A stretch of 5,733 nucleotides of DNA from Clostridiaceae bacterium (GTDB taxonomy: Bacteria > Bacillota > Clostridia > Oscillospirales > Acutalibacteraceae): NCBI GenBank assembly GCA_016292575.1, contig JAEDIH010000111.1, positions 1 to 5,733 of the forward strand, given 5' to 3'. The notes below the pieces were generated by a model. That model saw nothing but the letters and a program-made list of their open reading frames with translations, was not told the DNA's origin and did no database searches. Positions 5,576-5,733 of this stretch are shown one piece after another. How positions within the stretch are numbered: position 1 is the first letter of the stretch; each line of letters begins with the position of its first letter. The position numbers were made by a program, and so were the translations under genes.

Positions 5576-5733
5576 TCAGTCGGCATTTTCCTCCTCAATC
5601 TTGTCAACAATCTCCTGCGGAATGGCCTCGCCGTGCTTAACAAAGAGAATGCAGAACATACAAAGCAAAAATGCTATCGGACAGTAATAGAACAGCGACA
5701 TATACGTTCCGCTGACCATTGCAACAAAGCCGT
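5576..5733 (-). CDS. C-terminal end of a membrane transporter (possibly MFS / GPH sugar symporter)
   Basis: Only the last 51 residues are inside the window; the gene starts beyond 5733. The frame ends in TGA at 5576-5578. Residues 12-33 of the visible part (LFYYCPIAFLLCMFCILFVK region) form a clear hydrophobic helix. It is followed by a short, charged, probably cytoplasmic tail, HGEAIPQEIVDKIEEENAD. A final transmembrane helix plus a short acidic tail is common in major-facilitator and glycoside-pentoside-hexuronide:cation symporters, which often neighbour sugar dehydrogenases. The membrane assignment is seen in the sequence; the family is inference from a short piece. Confidence 0.6.
   Translation of the reverse strand, partial: GFVAMVSGTYMSLFYYCPIAFLLCMFCILFVKHGEAIPQEIVDKIEEENAD

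Noticed and set aside
1..5733. CRISPR, insertion sequence, prophage or toxin-antitoxin signal
   Set aside because: I found no regularly spaced repeats, terminal inverted repeats, transposase or integrase motifs, or small paired genes. All coding DNA is accounted for by five conserved-type genes.

Overview
This looks like an ordinary chromosomal stretch from a Firmicute, most likely a gut-type member of the Clostridia. The reasons are strong AGGAGG-type ribosome binding sites, sigma-A-like promoters with TG-extended -10 boxes, AT-rich intergenic regions holding U-tailed intrinsic terminators, a PyrR-type pyrimidine attenuation system, and a second EF-G-like GTPase of a kind common in that group. 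The genus cannot be named from this window. All five genes lie on the minus strand, so transcription runs from high to low coordinates.

Layout in transcription order. At 5733-5576 is the C-terminal end of a membrane transporter, entering from outside the window. A strong promoter (5491-5519) then drives a 257-residue NAD-type short-chain dehydrogenase (4685-5458), which ends in a UUCG-tetraloop terminator (4641-4667). Next, a promoter (4504-4532), preceded by two near-identical 9-base repeats 21 bp apart, starts a leader of about 130 nt with two GC-rich hairpins. This leads into a 689-residue EF-G-like translational GTPase (2300-4369), closed by a strong terminator (2222-2260). Finally, a consensus promoter (2060-2088) starts a leader of about 150 nt that carries a PyrR-binding hairpin, an antiterminator and an intrinsic terminator. 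It leads into pyrR (1369-1902) and, after a 55-bp gap with a perfect 10-bp hairpin, a uracil permease (1-1313), cut by the window edge.

How the genes work together: pyrR and uraA form a pyrimidine-salvage operon. PyrR bound to UMP should stabilise the anti-antiterminator in its own leader and so reduce synthesis of itself and the permease when pyrimidines are plentiful. The EF-G-like gene is a stand-alone transcription unit. The dehydrogenase and the upstream transporter may act together in uptake and oxidation of a sugar or polyol, but the substrate cannot be read from the sequence.

I found no mobile element, CRISPR array, tRNA or rRNA, and no convincing previously undescribed system. The items most worth checking are the PyrR leader with its compensatory stem change, the EF-G paralogue that has lost the catalytic His and the NKxD asparagine, and the structured leader in front of it.
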